A stretch of DNA of 64,000 nucleotides, from positions 124,001 to 188,000 of the forward strand of contig JOFO01000007.1 of the NCBI GenBank assembly GCA_000721275.1. The letters are read 5' to 3'. Shown here piece after piece: positions 43,414-51,342 of this stretch; position 1 is the first letter of the stretch, and each line of letters starts with the position of its first letter. Made by a program: the position numbers and the translations under genes. The notes under the pieces were generated by a model. The model had not been told where the DNA came from. It saw nothing but the letters and a program-made list of their open reading frames with translations, and searched no databases. This stretch comes from Microtetraspora glauca (GTDB taxonomy: Bacteria > Actinomycetota > Actinomycetes > Streptomycetales > Streptomycetaceae).

Positions 43414-43932
43414 TCAGTCCAGGTCGTCGTACGCGTCGAGGAGGTCGAGGCCGGAGCCGCCGGCGCCGACCCGTGCCGCGAAGTCCTCGCGGCGGTGGCC
43501 CTCCGTGACGACCACCCAGACCGTGACCTCGCCCGTGGCGCTGTCGCGGACGCCCCAGTCCTGCGCGAGGGCGCCGATGATGTTGAGCCCGCGTCCGCCG
43601 CGTGCCGTGACCGACGGCGTCGACGGGACGGGCCGCGTGGGACCGCCTCCGTCCGTCACCTCGACGGTCAGTCCGCCCGACGGGTCCAGCCGCCAGGACG
43701 CCAGCACGTCGCCCTCTCCCCGGTCGCCCCGGCCCAGCGGCCTGCCGTGCCGGCAGGCGTTGCTGAGCAGTTCGGACAGGATCAGGACCGCGTCGTCGAC
43801 GACCGATTCCGACACCCCGCCGCGGTACAGCTCGTCCCGCATCCGGTGCCGTGCTTCCCCCACGCCCGCAGGGCCATGGGGTACGGCCATGCTCGACGAC
43901 GTGGGCACCTTCTGTGCCACCACCAACGCCAC
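43414..43932 (-). CDS. RsbW-type serine kinase-like ATPase (second copy in the window)
   Basis: This 172-residue GHKL ATPase has ILSELLSNACRHG, VEVTDGGGPTRP, and GRGLNIIGALAQDWG. It is the second RsbW-like ATPase in the window after 36212-36652. I chose GTG 43932 because a near-perfect GGAGGTC ribosome-binding site lies eight bases upstream; other in-frame GTG/ATG codons follow. The C-terminal extension (about 140-172) is acidic. Function as an anti-sigma factor or regulator is inferred from family. Confidence 0.83.
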   Translation of the reverse strand: MALVVAQKVPTSSSMAVPHGPAGVGEARHRMRDELYRGGVSESVVDDAVLILSELLSNACRHGRPLGRGDRGEGDVLASWRLDPSGGLTVEVTDGGGPTRPVPSTPSVTARGGRGLNIIGALAQDWGVRDSATGEVTVWVVVTEGHRREDFAARVGAGGSGLDLLDAYDDLD

Positions 43933-44075
43933 CCCCGAGACCTCCTTCGCCCCACGCCACCGTGTGGATGCCCCGGCGACCACGACCGGAAACCGCCTGT
44001 TCGGGGTGGGGTGGAGCACAAGTGACGATCGGGTACGCGCGGAACGCGCCGGGGCACACCCCGGAAGCGCCGTGT

Positions 44076-44915
44076 TCAGGCGCGTCCGAGGTGCGCGAGG
44101 ACCTGCTTGGGGCGGTTGGTGATGATCGCGTCGACCCCGAGCCGCAGGCAGAGCTCGACGTCCTCCGGGTCGTCCACCGTCCAGACGTGGACCTGGTGGC
44201 CGGCCTTCTGGAGGCGCAGGATGACCGCCGGGTGGTGGCGGACGATCCGGATGGACGGACCCGCCACGCGCGCGCCCGCGGGGAGCCGCCCGTCGCGCAG
44301 GCGCGGGGTGACGAACTGCGTCAGGGAGACGGTCGGGAGCGTCGGCGCGGCGGTGGCGATCCGGTGCAGGGACCGGGCCGAGAAGCTCATGACCCGTACC
44401 GGGGACTCCTCCGGCGCCACGGGCGCGTGCAGGCCGAAACGCTTCAGGAGCGCGAGGAGGCGGTCCTCGACCTGGCCCGCCCACCGGGTGGGGTGCTTGG
44501 TCTCGATGGCGAGCTCGACCCGCCGCCCGGCGTCGGAGACCAGCTCCAGGAGCCGTTCCAGCGTGAGCACCGAGGTGTACTGCGGGTCGCTCCAGTCGGG
44601 GCTCTCGGCCGGGCCGTCGGCCTCCTGGTCCTCCTTGAACGCCTTCCACGCGCCGAAGTCCAGTGCGGCGAGGTCGGCGAGTTCCAGCGTCGAGACGGCG
44701 CCGCGGCCGTTGGAGGTACGGTCGACCCGGCGGTCGTGGACGCAGACCAGGTGCCCGTCGGCCGTGAGCCGTACGTCGCACTCCAGGGCGTCGGCGCCGT
44801 CCTCGATGGCCTTCACATAGGCGGCCAGGGTGTGTTCCGGCGCGTCCTCCGAGGCCCCTCGGTGGGCGACGACCTGGACGGAACCGGGGTGCGGGTGCTG
44901 CCGTGCGTGGGTCAC
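44076..44915 (-). CDS. Glycerophosphodiester phosphodiesterase
   Basis: This 279-residue GDPD-family enzyme cleaves glycerophosphodiesters to glycerol-3-phosphate and an alcohol. The N-terminal VVAHRGASEDAPEHTLAAYVKAIEDGADALECDVRLTADGHLVCVHDRRVDRTSNG supplies the catalytic His (AHRGA), Glu and His (VHD) and metal ligands. The C-terminal barrel strand QVHVWTVDDPEDVELCLRLGVDAIITNRP is standard. ATG 44915. It has no signal peptide, so it probably acts in the cytosol. It is divergent from htrA. Confidence 0.92.
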   Translation of the reverse strand: MTHARQHPHPGSVQVVAHRGASEDAPEHTLAAYVKAIEDGADALECDVRLTADGHLVCVHDRRVDRTSNGRGAVSTLELADLAALDFGAWKAFKEDQEADGPAESPDWSDPQYTSVLTLERLLELVSDAGRRVELAIETKHPTRWAGQVEDRLLALLKRFGLHAPVAPEESPVRVMSFSARSLHRIATAAPTLPTVSLTQFVTPRLRDGRLPAGARVAGPSIRIVRHHPAVILRLQKAGHQVHVWTVDDPEDVELCLRLGVDAIITNRPKQVLAHLGRA

Positions 44916-44988
44916 CGCGTCATGGTGCCATTGACGGGGCGGCCAGGCACACGAAACCTGTCCGTTCTGTCCGGATATAAAGAATGGG

Positions 44989-45000
44989 GTGCGATCGCAC
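44989..45000. promoter_or_regulatory. 12-bp palindrome in the GDPD-htrA promoter region
   Basis: GTGCGATCGCAC is a perfect palindrome that follows an AT-rich stretch (GGATATAAAGAATGG). It lies about 100 bases upstream of the htrA-like GTG and about 75 bases from the GDPD start. Candidate operator; the binding protein is unknown. Confidence 0.35.
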
Positions 45001-45101
45001 AGCTCCGGCTTACCCTGGCCTGACGCCCCGTGGGAAAAGCTGGGTCCAGCACCCTGGAGCGACTGTCACCGACCCCGCGCCGTGAACGAGGAGAGCGAGC
45101 T

Positions 45102-46562
45102 GTGAGCACCGAGAACGAGGGCACCGAGGTTCCGGCGGACCCGACTGCCCCGTCCGCCCCCGCCACGCCGCCCGCCCACGCCGCGCCCACGCCGCCGCCC
45201 GCGCCGGCCGCACCGCCCGCCGCGCCCGCGGCGGAGACCCCGGCCGCGCCCCAGACCCAGCCGCCGCTCCCGCCCGCGCCCCCGGCCTCCGCTCCCGCCA
45301 CGCCGCCCGTCCCTCCGGCGCACGCCGCTCCGGCCGCGGCGCCGGAGCCGGCGATGGCGGCCTCCGGCGGCGGCGCCTGGCCGCCGGCCCCGCCGGCCGT
45401 ACCGGCCTGGGGCGAGCCCGTCCCCGCGCAGCCGGCTGCCCCGCGCAAGCGCTCCGGCGGCCTCGTCGCCGCCGTCCTGGTGGCGGCGCTCGTGGCCGGC
45501 GGCATCGGTGGCGGCATCGGCTTCTGGGCCGCCGAGCGCGAGGACGGCGGCACGTCGTCCACGACGGTCTCCTCGGGCGAGGCCCCGGCGTCCTTCAAGC
45601 GGGAGCCGGGCACGGTCGCCGCGGTCGCCGCGAAGGCGCTGCCGAGCGTCGTCACCATCCAGGCGAAGTCGGGCGACTCCCAGGGCGACGGCGGCACCGG
45701 CACCGGCTTCGTCTACGACCAGCAGGGCCACATCGTCACCAACAACCACGTGGTGGCCTCGGCGGCGGAGGGCGGCACCCTCTCCGCGACCTTCTCGGAC
45801 GGCAGGACGTACGACGCGGAGGTCGTCGGCCGGGCCGAGGGCTACGACGTGGCCGTGCTCAAGCTGAAGAACCCCCCGAAGGGGCTGAAGCCGCTCCCGC
45901 TCGGCGACTCCGACAAGGTGGCGGTCGGCGACTCGACGATCGCGATCGGCGCGCCCTTCGGCCTCTCCAACACGGTGACGACCGGCATCATCAGCGCCAA
46001 GAACCGCCCGGTGGCCTCCGGCGACGGCGGCGGCAGCAACTCGTACATGAGCGCCCTGCAGACCGACGCGTCGATCAACCCGGGCAACTCGGGCGGCCCG
46101 CTGCTGGACGCGAGCGGCGCGGTGATCGGCATCAACTCGGCGATCCAGTCGACCGGCGGCGGTTTCGGCCAGTCGCAGGCGGGCTCGATCGGCCTCGGCT
46201 TCGCGATCCCGGTCAACCAGGCGAAGACCGTCGCCGAGCAGCTGATCAAGACCGGCAAGCCGGTCTACCCGGTGATCGGCGCGACCGTGAACATGAACGA
46301 CAGGGGCGAGGGCGCGACCATCGCCGAGCAGGGCGCGGGCGGCACGGCGTCGGTGACGCCGGACGGCCCGGCGGCCAAGGCGGGGCTGCGGGCCGGTGAC
46401 GTGATCACGGGCTTCGGTGGCCACCCGATCGACAGCGGCCCGTCGCTCATCAGCGAGATCTGGACCCACAAGCCGGGCGACTCGGTGGAGATCACCTACG
46501 AGCGCGACGGCAAGGAGGCGAAGACGACGGTGGTCCTCGGCGAGCGCACCGGCGACAGCTGA
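45102..46562 (+). CDS. htrA: Membrane-anchored HtrA/DegP-type serine protease with PDZ domain
   Basis: This 486-residue protein has a Pro/Ala-rich cytosolic N-terminus (about 1-115) and a single membrane helix (about 118-138). A trypsin-like protease domain follows with catalytic triad His216 (VTNNHVV), Asp249 (YDVAVLK) and Ser330 (GNSGGP), then a C-terminal PDZ domain (GPAAKAGLRAGDVITGFGGHPI) that presents substrates. HtrA proteases degrade or refold misfolded envelope proteins under stress. GTG 45102 follows a GAGGAGAGCGAGCT site. The triad is intact. A strong terminator lies downstream, before the tRNA-Ser gene. Confidence 0.94.
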   Translation: MSTENEGTEVPADPTAPSAPATPPAHAAPTPPPAPAAPPAAPAAETPAAPQTQPPLPPAPPASAPATPPVPPAHAAPAAAPEPAMAASGGGAWPPAPPAVPAWGEPVPAQPAAPRKRSGGLVAAVLVAALVAGGIGGGIGFWAAEREDGGTSSTTVSSGEAPASFKREPGTVAAVAAKALPSVVTIQAKSGDSQGDGGTGTGFVYDQQGHIVTNNHVVASAAEGGTLSATFSDGRTYDAEVVGRAEGYDVAVLKLKNPPKGLKPLPLGDSDKVAVGDSTIAIGAPFGLSNTVTTGIISAKNRPVASGDGGGSNSYMSALQTDASINPGNSGGPLLDASGAVIGINSAIQSTGGGFGQSQAGSIGLGFAIPVNQAKTVAEQLIKTGKPVYPVIGATVNMNDRGEGATIAEQGAGGTASVTPDGPAAKAGLRAGDVITGFGGHPIDSGPSLISEIWTHKPGDSVEITYERDGKEAKTTVVLGERTGDS

Positions 46563-46587
46563 CCCACGCGCGCGTGGAGCACGTCCC

Positions 46588-46610
46588 CGGCGCCGGGAGC
46601 CCCGGCGCCG
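46588..46610. terminator. Terminator after htrA
   Basis: The 10-bp perfect arms CGGCGCCGGG (46588-46597) and CCCGGCGCCG (46601-46610) have an AGC loop. They lie 26 bases after the htrA stop and upstream of the tRNA gene. Confidence 0.82.
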
Positions 46611-46682
46611 TCCCGTCGCCGCCCGCCCCGCCTCCCACCCGGTACGCTGGTGCCCGCTCCGGCCCAAGCGGACGGGAGCGCA

Positions 46683-46770
46683 GGTGGGTTGCCCGAGCGG
46701 CCTAAGGGAACGGTCTTGAAAACCGTCGTGGCGCGAGTCACCGTGGGTTCAAATCCCACACCCACCGCCA
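46683..46770 (+). tRNA. tRNA-Ser (anticodon TGA)
   Basis: This 85-base tRNA body (46683-46767) plus encoded CCA has a GGTGGGT/ACCCACC acceptor stem, G discriminator, and a long class II variable arm. The anticodon loop is CTTGAAA (anticodon TGA at about 46717-46719) on an ACGGT/ACCGT stem. The T arm has GTGGG-TTCAAAT-CCCAC. Its 3' half is the integration site of the element that follows: the same 57 bases recur at 52771-52827. The gene itself stays complete at the left end. Confidence 0.95.
46712..46768. repeat. attL: attL: 57-bp direct repeat in the 3' half of tRNA-Ser
   Basis: The 57 bases from the anticodon stem to the acceptor end are identical to 52771-52827, with the identity ending at different flanking bases on both sides. 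This is the classic target-site signature of tyrosine-integrase elements that use tRNA genes. The unit from one repeat to the next is 6059 bp, the expected size of the excised circle. Confidence 0.95.
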
Positions 46771-46777
46771 GGTGAAG

Positions 46778-46810
46778 CGGCCCCTGACCAGGATCGATGG
46801 TCAGGGGCCG
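46778..46810. terminator. Terminator at the left end of the element, after tRNA-Ser
   Basis: A 13-bp perfect stem (CGGCCCCTGACCA at 46778-46790 and its complement at 46798-46810) has a 7-base loop. It begins ten bases after the element boundary and so replaces the tRNA gene's native terminator. The chromosomal one was pushed to the right end (52849-52883). Confidence 0.85.
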
Positions 46811-46930
46811 TCGGCGTCTCCGGCCCCGCGATTGCCTGGTGTTCCCCGTAACTCACCGCTCGTTCGGGCACGCGAGGGGCACGCTTTTCTGTCCTGGTCC
46901 GGGAGCGCTGGTGCCTGCGAAACTCTCTGG

Positions 46931-47296
46931 GTGAGCTATCCCGCAACAGGTGAGCTGTCCTCCGAAGAACGTGCCTTCATGATCAATGCGACCGAGATCG
47001 ACATCCTCCCGGGCGTGTGGGGTGACCTGGATGAGCCGCTGAGGTCCGGGCCTGCCTCGGATCTAACTCCGATCCTCATGCCGCTTGTCGACAGAGGATG
47101 GATCGAGGTGTGCCGGGTAATTCCTTGGACTGCGCCCGATGGGGGAGCAGGGTTTCAACCCGGGCCTCCCATCCCGAAGCAGGACCTTCCAGCCCTTCTG
47201 GCAGACGCCGAAAACTGGGAGTACCCGCAGTCTGGAGAGTGGATGGGATGCCTGACGTTGGTACTAACTGAGGCAGGGCGGGGGATCCCCCGGTGA
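46931..47296 (+). CDS. Hypothetical protein of the integrated element, 121 residues
   Basis: I do not recognise the family by function, but from memory similar proteins with a SSEERAFMINATEIDILPGVWGDLDEPL start occur in Streptomyces genomes and mobile elements. The protein is acidic, without Cys clusters or membrane helices, and ends in GEWMGCLTLVLTEAGRGIPR. I chose GTG 46931; a longer frame to 46772 crosses the terminator and is unlikely, and an internal ATG at 46979 is an alternative. It is the first gene inside attL. Confidence 0.6.
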   Translation: MSYPATGELSSEERAFMINATEIDILPGVWGDLDEPLRSGPASDLTPILMPLVDRGWIEVCRVIPWTAPDGGAGFQPGPPIPKQDLPALLADAENWEYPQSGEWMGCLTLVLTEAGRGIPR

Positions 47297-47808
47297 TGTG
47301 GCCTTGAGCCGGCACGCGTCAGCGACTTCGCCCACCCAGACGACACGCTCATCAGCCACGGTCATACCGGCACCGACGCGGAGCGACCACACCGGCCTCC
47401 GCCATATCGCGGCAGCAGCTGCTCCCCGCCCGCCCATTCCCGGTGGTGCGGTCGCCTCACGCTCCCGTCATCCGTGACGGCGGGGGTACGGCGCCCCGCC
47501 CCACTCAGGCCCGGCAGTCGGCTGGCCATGCGCAACAGGCCACCCCTCCCCCGCTGCTGGCCGTCTTTTCGTCGCCCGTCTTCGCCGCAGTCGGCAGCGC
47601 TCGTGGCCACGCGTGCCATGTGACGGTTGCCGTGCTTGAAGGCCTGCTTCCGCTGCCCATCAACCCAAGCTGTCAGGCGTGCGGCCGGCGGCCGGGCTGG
47701 AGCGGGGCGCAGACAGGAGCGCAGGCCCGGGCGACGGGCCGCGCGCGCCGCGCCGTGCGCGGCGGGTGCCTTGATGAGGTAGAGAAACCTGTAACAGCCG
47801 TCTCGGAC
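47297..47808. other. Non-coding or decayed stretch within the element
   Basis: This 512-base stretch lies between the small unknown gene and the XRE regulator stop. Frames are open but have no ribosome-binding sites or recognisable motifs, and their composition looks like non-coding GC-rich sequence. An open plus-strand frame from about 47310 to 47624 could be a decayed gene. In related elements transfer genes lie in the middle, so this may be the scar of a lost module. Confidence 0.4.
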
Positions 47809-49047
47809 CTACGGCTGAGCGTCGGCTCGTTCTGCCAGGGCCTTGAGCTCCGGAGAAGCGGAGCGACCCGCGATGAGGATCAGTTCTCGGATGGCATTGC
47901 GGGCGGCGACATGGGTGTGGATCAGCTCGGGCGCCAGTTGCTCGGCTTCGAGGAGGCATGCCAAGGCTTCACCGCTCTGCCGACGCTGTGCGTAAGCGCG
48001 CCCCAAGTCCATGTTCAGCCGGGCACGACGTTCGACAGACAGCGCCTCGGCATTGATCCGTCGACCGACGTCGATGGCTTCGCCCGCGTCGCCCAACTCG
48101 ACCGCGATGGAGACCGCCTGGATTTCCACGTTGGTCGGACCGAATTCCAAGTTGAAGTCGTTGCGATCGGCGCCCAGGCGCTCGGCCACCTCCCGAGCCT
48201 TCTTCGTCTCCCTTCGAGCTTCCCCGCGGTTTCCCGCCCGAGCCTGTACCAGGGCAAGCACGAGATGCAGCGATCCCAGCAGCGACAAGGCTTCAGGGTC
48301 GGAGACGGGCTCCTTGGTGTGCTCGCGGAGTGCATTCACGGCTGTGGTGGCGGCGTGCTCTGCTTGATCCAGGTGCTTCAGGCGGACGAATGCCTGGGCG
48401 AGACGGAAGACGCCGGCGAACACCTGCAACGGCTGGCCCGATTGCTCAGCGGCACTGATTGCACGGTCCGCTGCCACCCATGCGGCGTCCGCCTCGTCTT
48501 GCCTCACGAAGGCAGCCGACAATGCCTGGTACGCCCTGCCCAGCAGAAGCCACAGTTCTGGACGCTCATCCTGCGGAGCCGTCCGCACTGCGCGTTCAAG
48601 GCGCGGCATGAGCGGCCCGATCGTCGAACTCAGCTCGGCGAAGCGGTTGCTGTGAGTCAAGTCCCAGATCGTGTCGACGGCAGCACGCAGATCGGGAAGG
48701 CTCACCGGGCTCGGCTTGCTGCGGCCGGCCAAGAGGACTTCCGGCACAGGGTGCCCTGAGATGATGAGTCGGGCCTGGTCGAGATCGTTCGGTTCTTCGG
48801 ACTCGACGGGCTGGGGCGCTGCTTCGGGGGGAGCGTCCGGCCTGAGCGTCTGCAAGGAAACGCCCAGCCCATCGGCCAGAAGCCGCAGCACGTCAAGGCG
48901 ATTCACGGGCTGTACCCCCCGCTCCACCTGCGAGAGCCAACTAGCCGTGCGGCCCAGGGAAGCAGCCAGCTCCTCCTGCTTGAGCCCGCGCTCCTTCCGG
49001 AGCTTGGCCACCCGCGCGCCGAACTCGCGCCGCTCCTCCGGGGTCAT
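47809..49047 (-). CDS. XRE-family regulator with TPR-like C-terminus
   Basis: This 412-residue protein has a helix-turn-helix domain at about 8-65 (EFGARVAKLRKERGLKQEELAASLGRTASWLSQVERGVQPVNRLDVLRLLADGLGVS) and a long helical C-terminal region with TPR-like repeats (WLLLGRAYQALSAAFVRQDEADAAW..., AGVFRLAQAFVRLKHLDQAEHAATTAVN..., ARLNMDLGRAYAQRRQSGEALACL). Such proteins resemble the peptide-sensing Rgg/PlcR type or AICE regulators. It overlaps the ABM-fold gene by four bases. It is a candidate repressor of the adjacent rep promoter. Confidence 0.85.
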   Translation of the reverse strand: MTPEERREFGARVAKLRKERGLKQEELAASLGRTASWLSQVERGVQPVNRLDVLRLLADGLGVSLQTLRPDAPPEAAPQPVESEEPNDLDQARLIISGHPVPEVLLAGRSKPSPVSLPDLRAAVDTIWDLTHSNRFAELSSTIGPLMPRLERAVRTAPQDERPELWLLLGRAYQALSAAFVRQDEADAAWVAADRAISAAEQSGQPLQVFAGVFRLAQAFVRLKHLDQAEHAATTAVNALREHTKEPVSDPEALSLLGSLHLVLALVQARAGNRGEARRETKKAREVAERLGADRNDFNLEFGPTNVEIQAVSIAVELGDAGEAIDVGRRINAEALSVERRARLNMDLGRAYAQRRQSGEALACLLEAEQLAPELIHTHVAARNAIRELILIAGRSASPELKALAERADAQP

Positions 49048-49364
49048 GACGACACCGGACCCTTTCCTGCCTGAGCCTCAAGGAACGTGACCTCGAAGCC
49101 TTCCAGGAACTCCCCACGTGCGGCCAGGAAACGCTTCGTGTGCTCCTGCTCCTCGTGCGCTTCGAAGGCGGCCTTGTCGGCGTAGAGCTCGTAGAAGACA
49201 CGAGTCAGTACCTCGCCGGGTACAGAGTGAACGACATAGGCGAGGGTGCCGGGCTCGTGCTTCCGGATCTCCGGCAGTGTCTGAGCCACCAGCTCATCGA
49301 AGCCTGCGGCTGCTGCCTCGTCGCGAAGGGTGAAGCGGACGACCAGCCCAAAACCGCTGCTCAT
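49044..49364 (-). CDS. Antibiotic biosynthesis monooxygenase (ABM)-fold protein
   Basis: This 106-residue ferredoxin-like dimeric alpha/beta barrel protein of the ABM/YgiN type has GLVVRFTLRDEAAAAGFDELVAQTLPEIRKHEPGTLAYVVHSVPGEVLTRVFYELYADKAAFEAHEEQEHTKRFL. ATG 49364 follows GGAGG five bases upstream; a TTG four codons earlier is an alternative. It is translationally coupled to the XRE regulator and divergent from the rep operon. It could bind a small ligand for the regulator or detoxify quinones; neither is shown. Confidence 0.83.
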   Translation of the reverse strand: MSSGFGLVVRFTLRDEAAAAGFDELVAQTLPEIRKHEPGTLAYVVHSVPGEVLTRVFYELYADKAAFEAHEEQEHTKRFLAARGEFLEGFEVTFLEAQAGKGPVSS

Positions 49365-49416
49365 GCAGACCTCCAAGTAGTCACACTCAGGGTCCCAGAA
49401 ACGCAGGGAAGCTGCT

Positions 49417-49459
49417 AGTCGCAGTTTCTATTGACTCGCAGTTTCTCTGCGAGTACTTT
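49417..49459 (+). promoter_or_regulatory. Promoter with embedded operator in front of the replication operon
   Basis: TTGACT (49431-49436), a 17-base spacer and TACTTT (49454-49459) form a consensus-spaced promoter. Most of the spacer is filled by an inverted repeat with perfect 7-bp arms CTCGCAG (49435-49441) and CTGCGAG (49447-49453). The TCGCAGTTTCT block is also repeated 17 bases upstream (49419-49429). A repressor bound here would cover the -35 to -10 region. The XRE regulator encoded divergently is the best candidate. Confidence 0.72.
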
Positions 49460-49589
49460 CGTAGCGAAGCTGCTACTGGGGGTTGGTTCGTCGCCTCCGG
49501 AGTGCTCGTCAGAGCTACAACGCAAGGAGCGGCGCCCCTACCGCCAAGCAGATGCGCCGCTCCCTAGTCCCTTGAAGGGAGCTTCCATC

Positions 49590-49922
49590 ATGCCCGCAAT
49601 CCTCTCTGCTGCGCACGGCACGTCGCTCGCCCTGGTCGATCCCAGCCCTTGCAGCGACTGCCGGGGTTCGCTGCTCGCTTCGGACGACGGCTCGATGACG
49701 GGGCTGGTCGGCGAGGTTATCCCGTGCGGCTGTGCGGTCCTGGACGGCCCGCAGTGCGCCTGCCAGATGATCGGCTGGCCGCTGAACGACGGCTTCACGG
49801 GCTGGATCGAGCTGACCCGCACCGAGCTGCGCCACGCCCCCGAGGACGCCCCGGTCTACCGGCCGTGCTCCGAGCACAACACGGCGGCTCGGTTCGCCGC
49901 CCGCATGGCGGTGGCCGCGTGA
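49590..49922 (+). CDS. Small Cys-rich protein upstream of repSA
   Basis: This 110-residue protein has six cysteines in CSDCRGS, PCGCAV, CACQ and PCSEH, which may bind zinc. No family recognised. ATG 49590 follows an AAGGGAGC site. Its stop overlaps the rep start by four bases (GTGA), so it is translationally coupled with the initiator and may regulate replication. Confidence 0.7.
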   Translation: MPAILSAAHGTSLALVDPSPCSDCRGSLLASDDGSMTGLVGEVIPCGCAVLDGPQCACQMIGWPLNDGFTGWIELTRTELRHAPEDAPVYRPCSEHNTAARFAARMAVAA

Positions 49923-51340
49923 CGGTCTTTCCCGTCGCTCCGGAGGCCGTGGCCGGTGTCGCGGCCTCCCTGGGCACCGACCCTCTCGCCCTGGCCGATC
50001 TCCTGCGGGTCGCGAACACCCCCGGCTTCGACCGCTGGCGCGAACAGATCCGGCGGACGGGCGGCTGCTCGGACCCGATCCACCTGTCCGGCACCACCGT
50101 GACCCGCGACCGCGCCACCGGGGACGTCCTGTACTCCTACTCCACCGCTGATGAGCCGGGGGGCCGGTTACGGGTCGCCTGCGGCAACCGCCGGGCCTCC
50201 CGCTGCCCGTCCTGCGCCTGGACCTACGCGGGGGACATCTACCACCTGATCCGAGCCGGGATCACGGGTGACGAGCGCAAGAACGTCCCCGCCACCGTGC
50301 GGGACCACCCCCGGGTCTTCGCCACCCTGACCGCCCCGTCCTTCGGCCCGGTCCACAACCGCCCCGCCTCCGGTCGCTGCCGCTGCGGCGCCGCGCATTC
50401 GGAGAACGCCCCCGTCCTCGGTACCGCGCTGGATCCGGCCCGTTACGACTATGCGGGCGCGGTGCTGTGGAACAACCACGCCGGTCATCTCTGGCAGCGC
50501 TTCTCCATCTACCTCCGCCGGGAGATCGCCGCCCGTGCCGGCATCACCCAGGCCGCGCTGAAGGACTCGTGCCGGGTCTCCTTCGGCAAGGTCGCCGAGT
50601 TCCAAAAACGCGGCGCAATCCACTTCCACGCCGTCGTCCGCCTCGACGGCCCCGATGGGCCCGACACCGCCCCGCCCGTCTGGGCCTCGGTCGACCTCCT
50701 GGATGACGCGATCCGCGCGGCTGCTGCCCGGGTCGCCGTCACCGTCCCGGCCGCCGGCACCCAGCCCGAGCGGACGCTGACGTGGGGCACGCAGGTGGAC
50801 GTGCAGCCGATCGGCGCCCTCGGCCAGGAGGAGCTGACCGAGCAGGCCGTCGCCTCCTATGTCGCCAAGTACGCCACCAAGGCCGCCGAGACCACCGGCA
50901 CCGTCGACCGCCGCATCGGCGAACCGGCGGAGCTGGCCAAGCTCGATGTCCCCGACCACACCCGGCGCCTGATCGAAGCCTGCTGGACTCTCGACGGCGA
51001 CTACCCCGGACGGATGCTGGCCCGTTGGTCCCACATGCTCGGCTTCCGAGGCCACTTCTCCACCAAGTCCCGCGCCTACTCCACCACCCTCGGCGCCCTG
51101 CGCCAGACCCGCGCCGACTACCGCGCCGCCCAGGAACGACGCGAACGCGGCCTGCCCGAACCGGACGACGACCCGGAGGCCTCCACCCTCGTGATCGCCC
51201 ACTGGAGCTACGCCGGACACGGCCACACCCCGGGCGAGTCCTGGCTCGCCGCCAGCATCGCCCGCGACATCCAGCACGACCGCGAACTGAACCGAGAGAT
51301 CCGTACCGAACTCGAAGCCGCCGACCTGGGGGAGTGGTGA
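49919..51340 (+). CDS. repSA: RepSA-like rolling-circle replication initiator (HUH endonuclease)
   Basis: This 473-residue protein has the three HUH motifs. Motif 1 is FATLTAPSFGPVH and motif 2 is GAIHFHAVVRL with His235-x-His237. Motif 3 is YVAKYATKAAE with Tyr314 and Tyr318 as candidate nucleophiles. Upstream Cys pairs CGNRRASRCPSCAWTY and RCRCGAAH look like zinc ribbons. It is the type found in pSAM2 and related AICEs and should nick one strand for rolling-circle replication after excision. GTG 49919 overlaps the previous stop. Leu84 is encoded by a TTA codon (50168-50170), making expression potentially bldA-dependent. Confidence 0.93.
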   Translation: MTVFPVAPEAVAGVAASLGTDPLALADLLRVANTPGFDRWREQIRRTGGCSDPIHLSGTTVTRDRATGDVLYSYSTADEPGGRLRVACGNRRASRCPSCAWTYAGDIYHLIRAGITGDERKNVPATVRDHPRVFATLTAPSFGPVHNRPASGRCRCGAAHSENAPVLGTALDPARYDYAGAVLWNNHAGHLWQRFSIYLRREIAARAGITQAALKDSCRVSFGKVAEFQKRGAIHFHAVVRLDGPDGPDTAPPVWASVDLLDDAIRAAAARVAVTVPAAGTQPERTLTWGTQVDVQPIGALGQEELTEQAVASYVAKYATKAAETTGTVDRRIGEPAELAKLDVPDHTRRLIEACWTLDGDYPGRMLARWSHMLGFRGHFSTKSRAYSTTLGALRQTRADYRAAQERRERGLPEPDDDPEASTLVIAHWSYAGHGHTPGESWLAASIARDIQHDRELNREIRTELEAADLGEW

Positions 51341-51342
51341 CC

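Noticed and set aside
47362..47619. Minus-strand 85-residue frame inside the integrated element
   Set aside because: Begins without a ribosome-binding site and has low-complexity Arg/Gly content. Treated as part of the non-coding gap.
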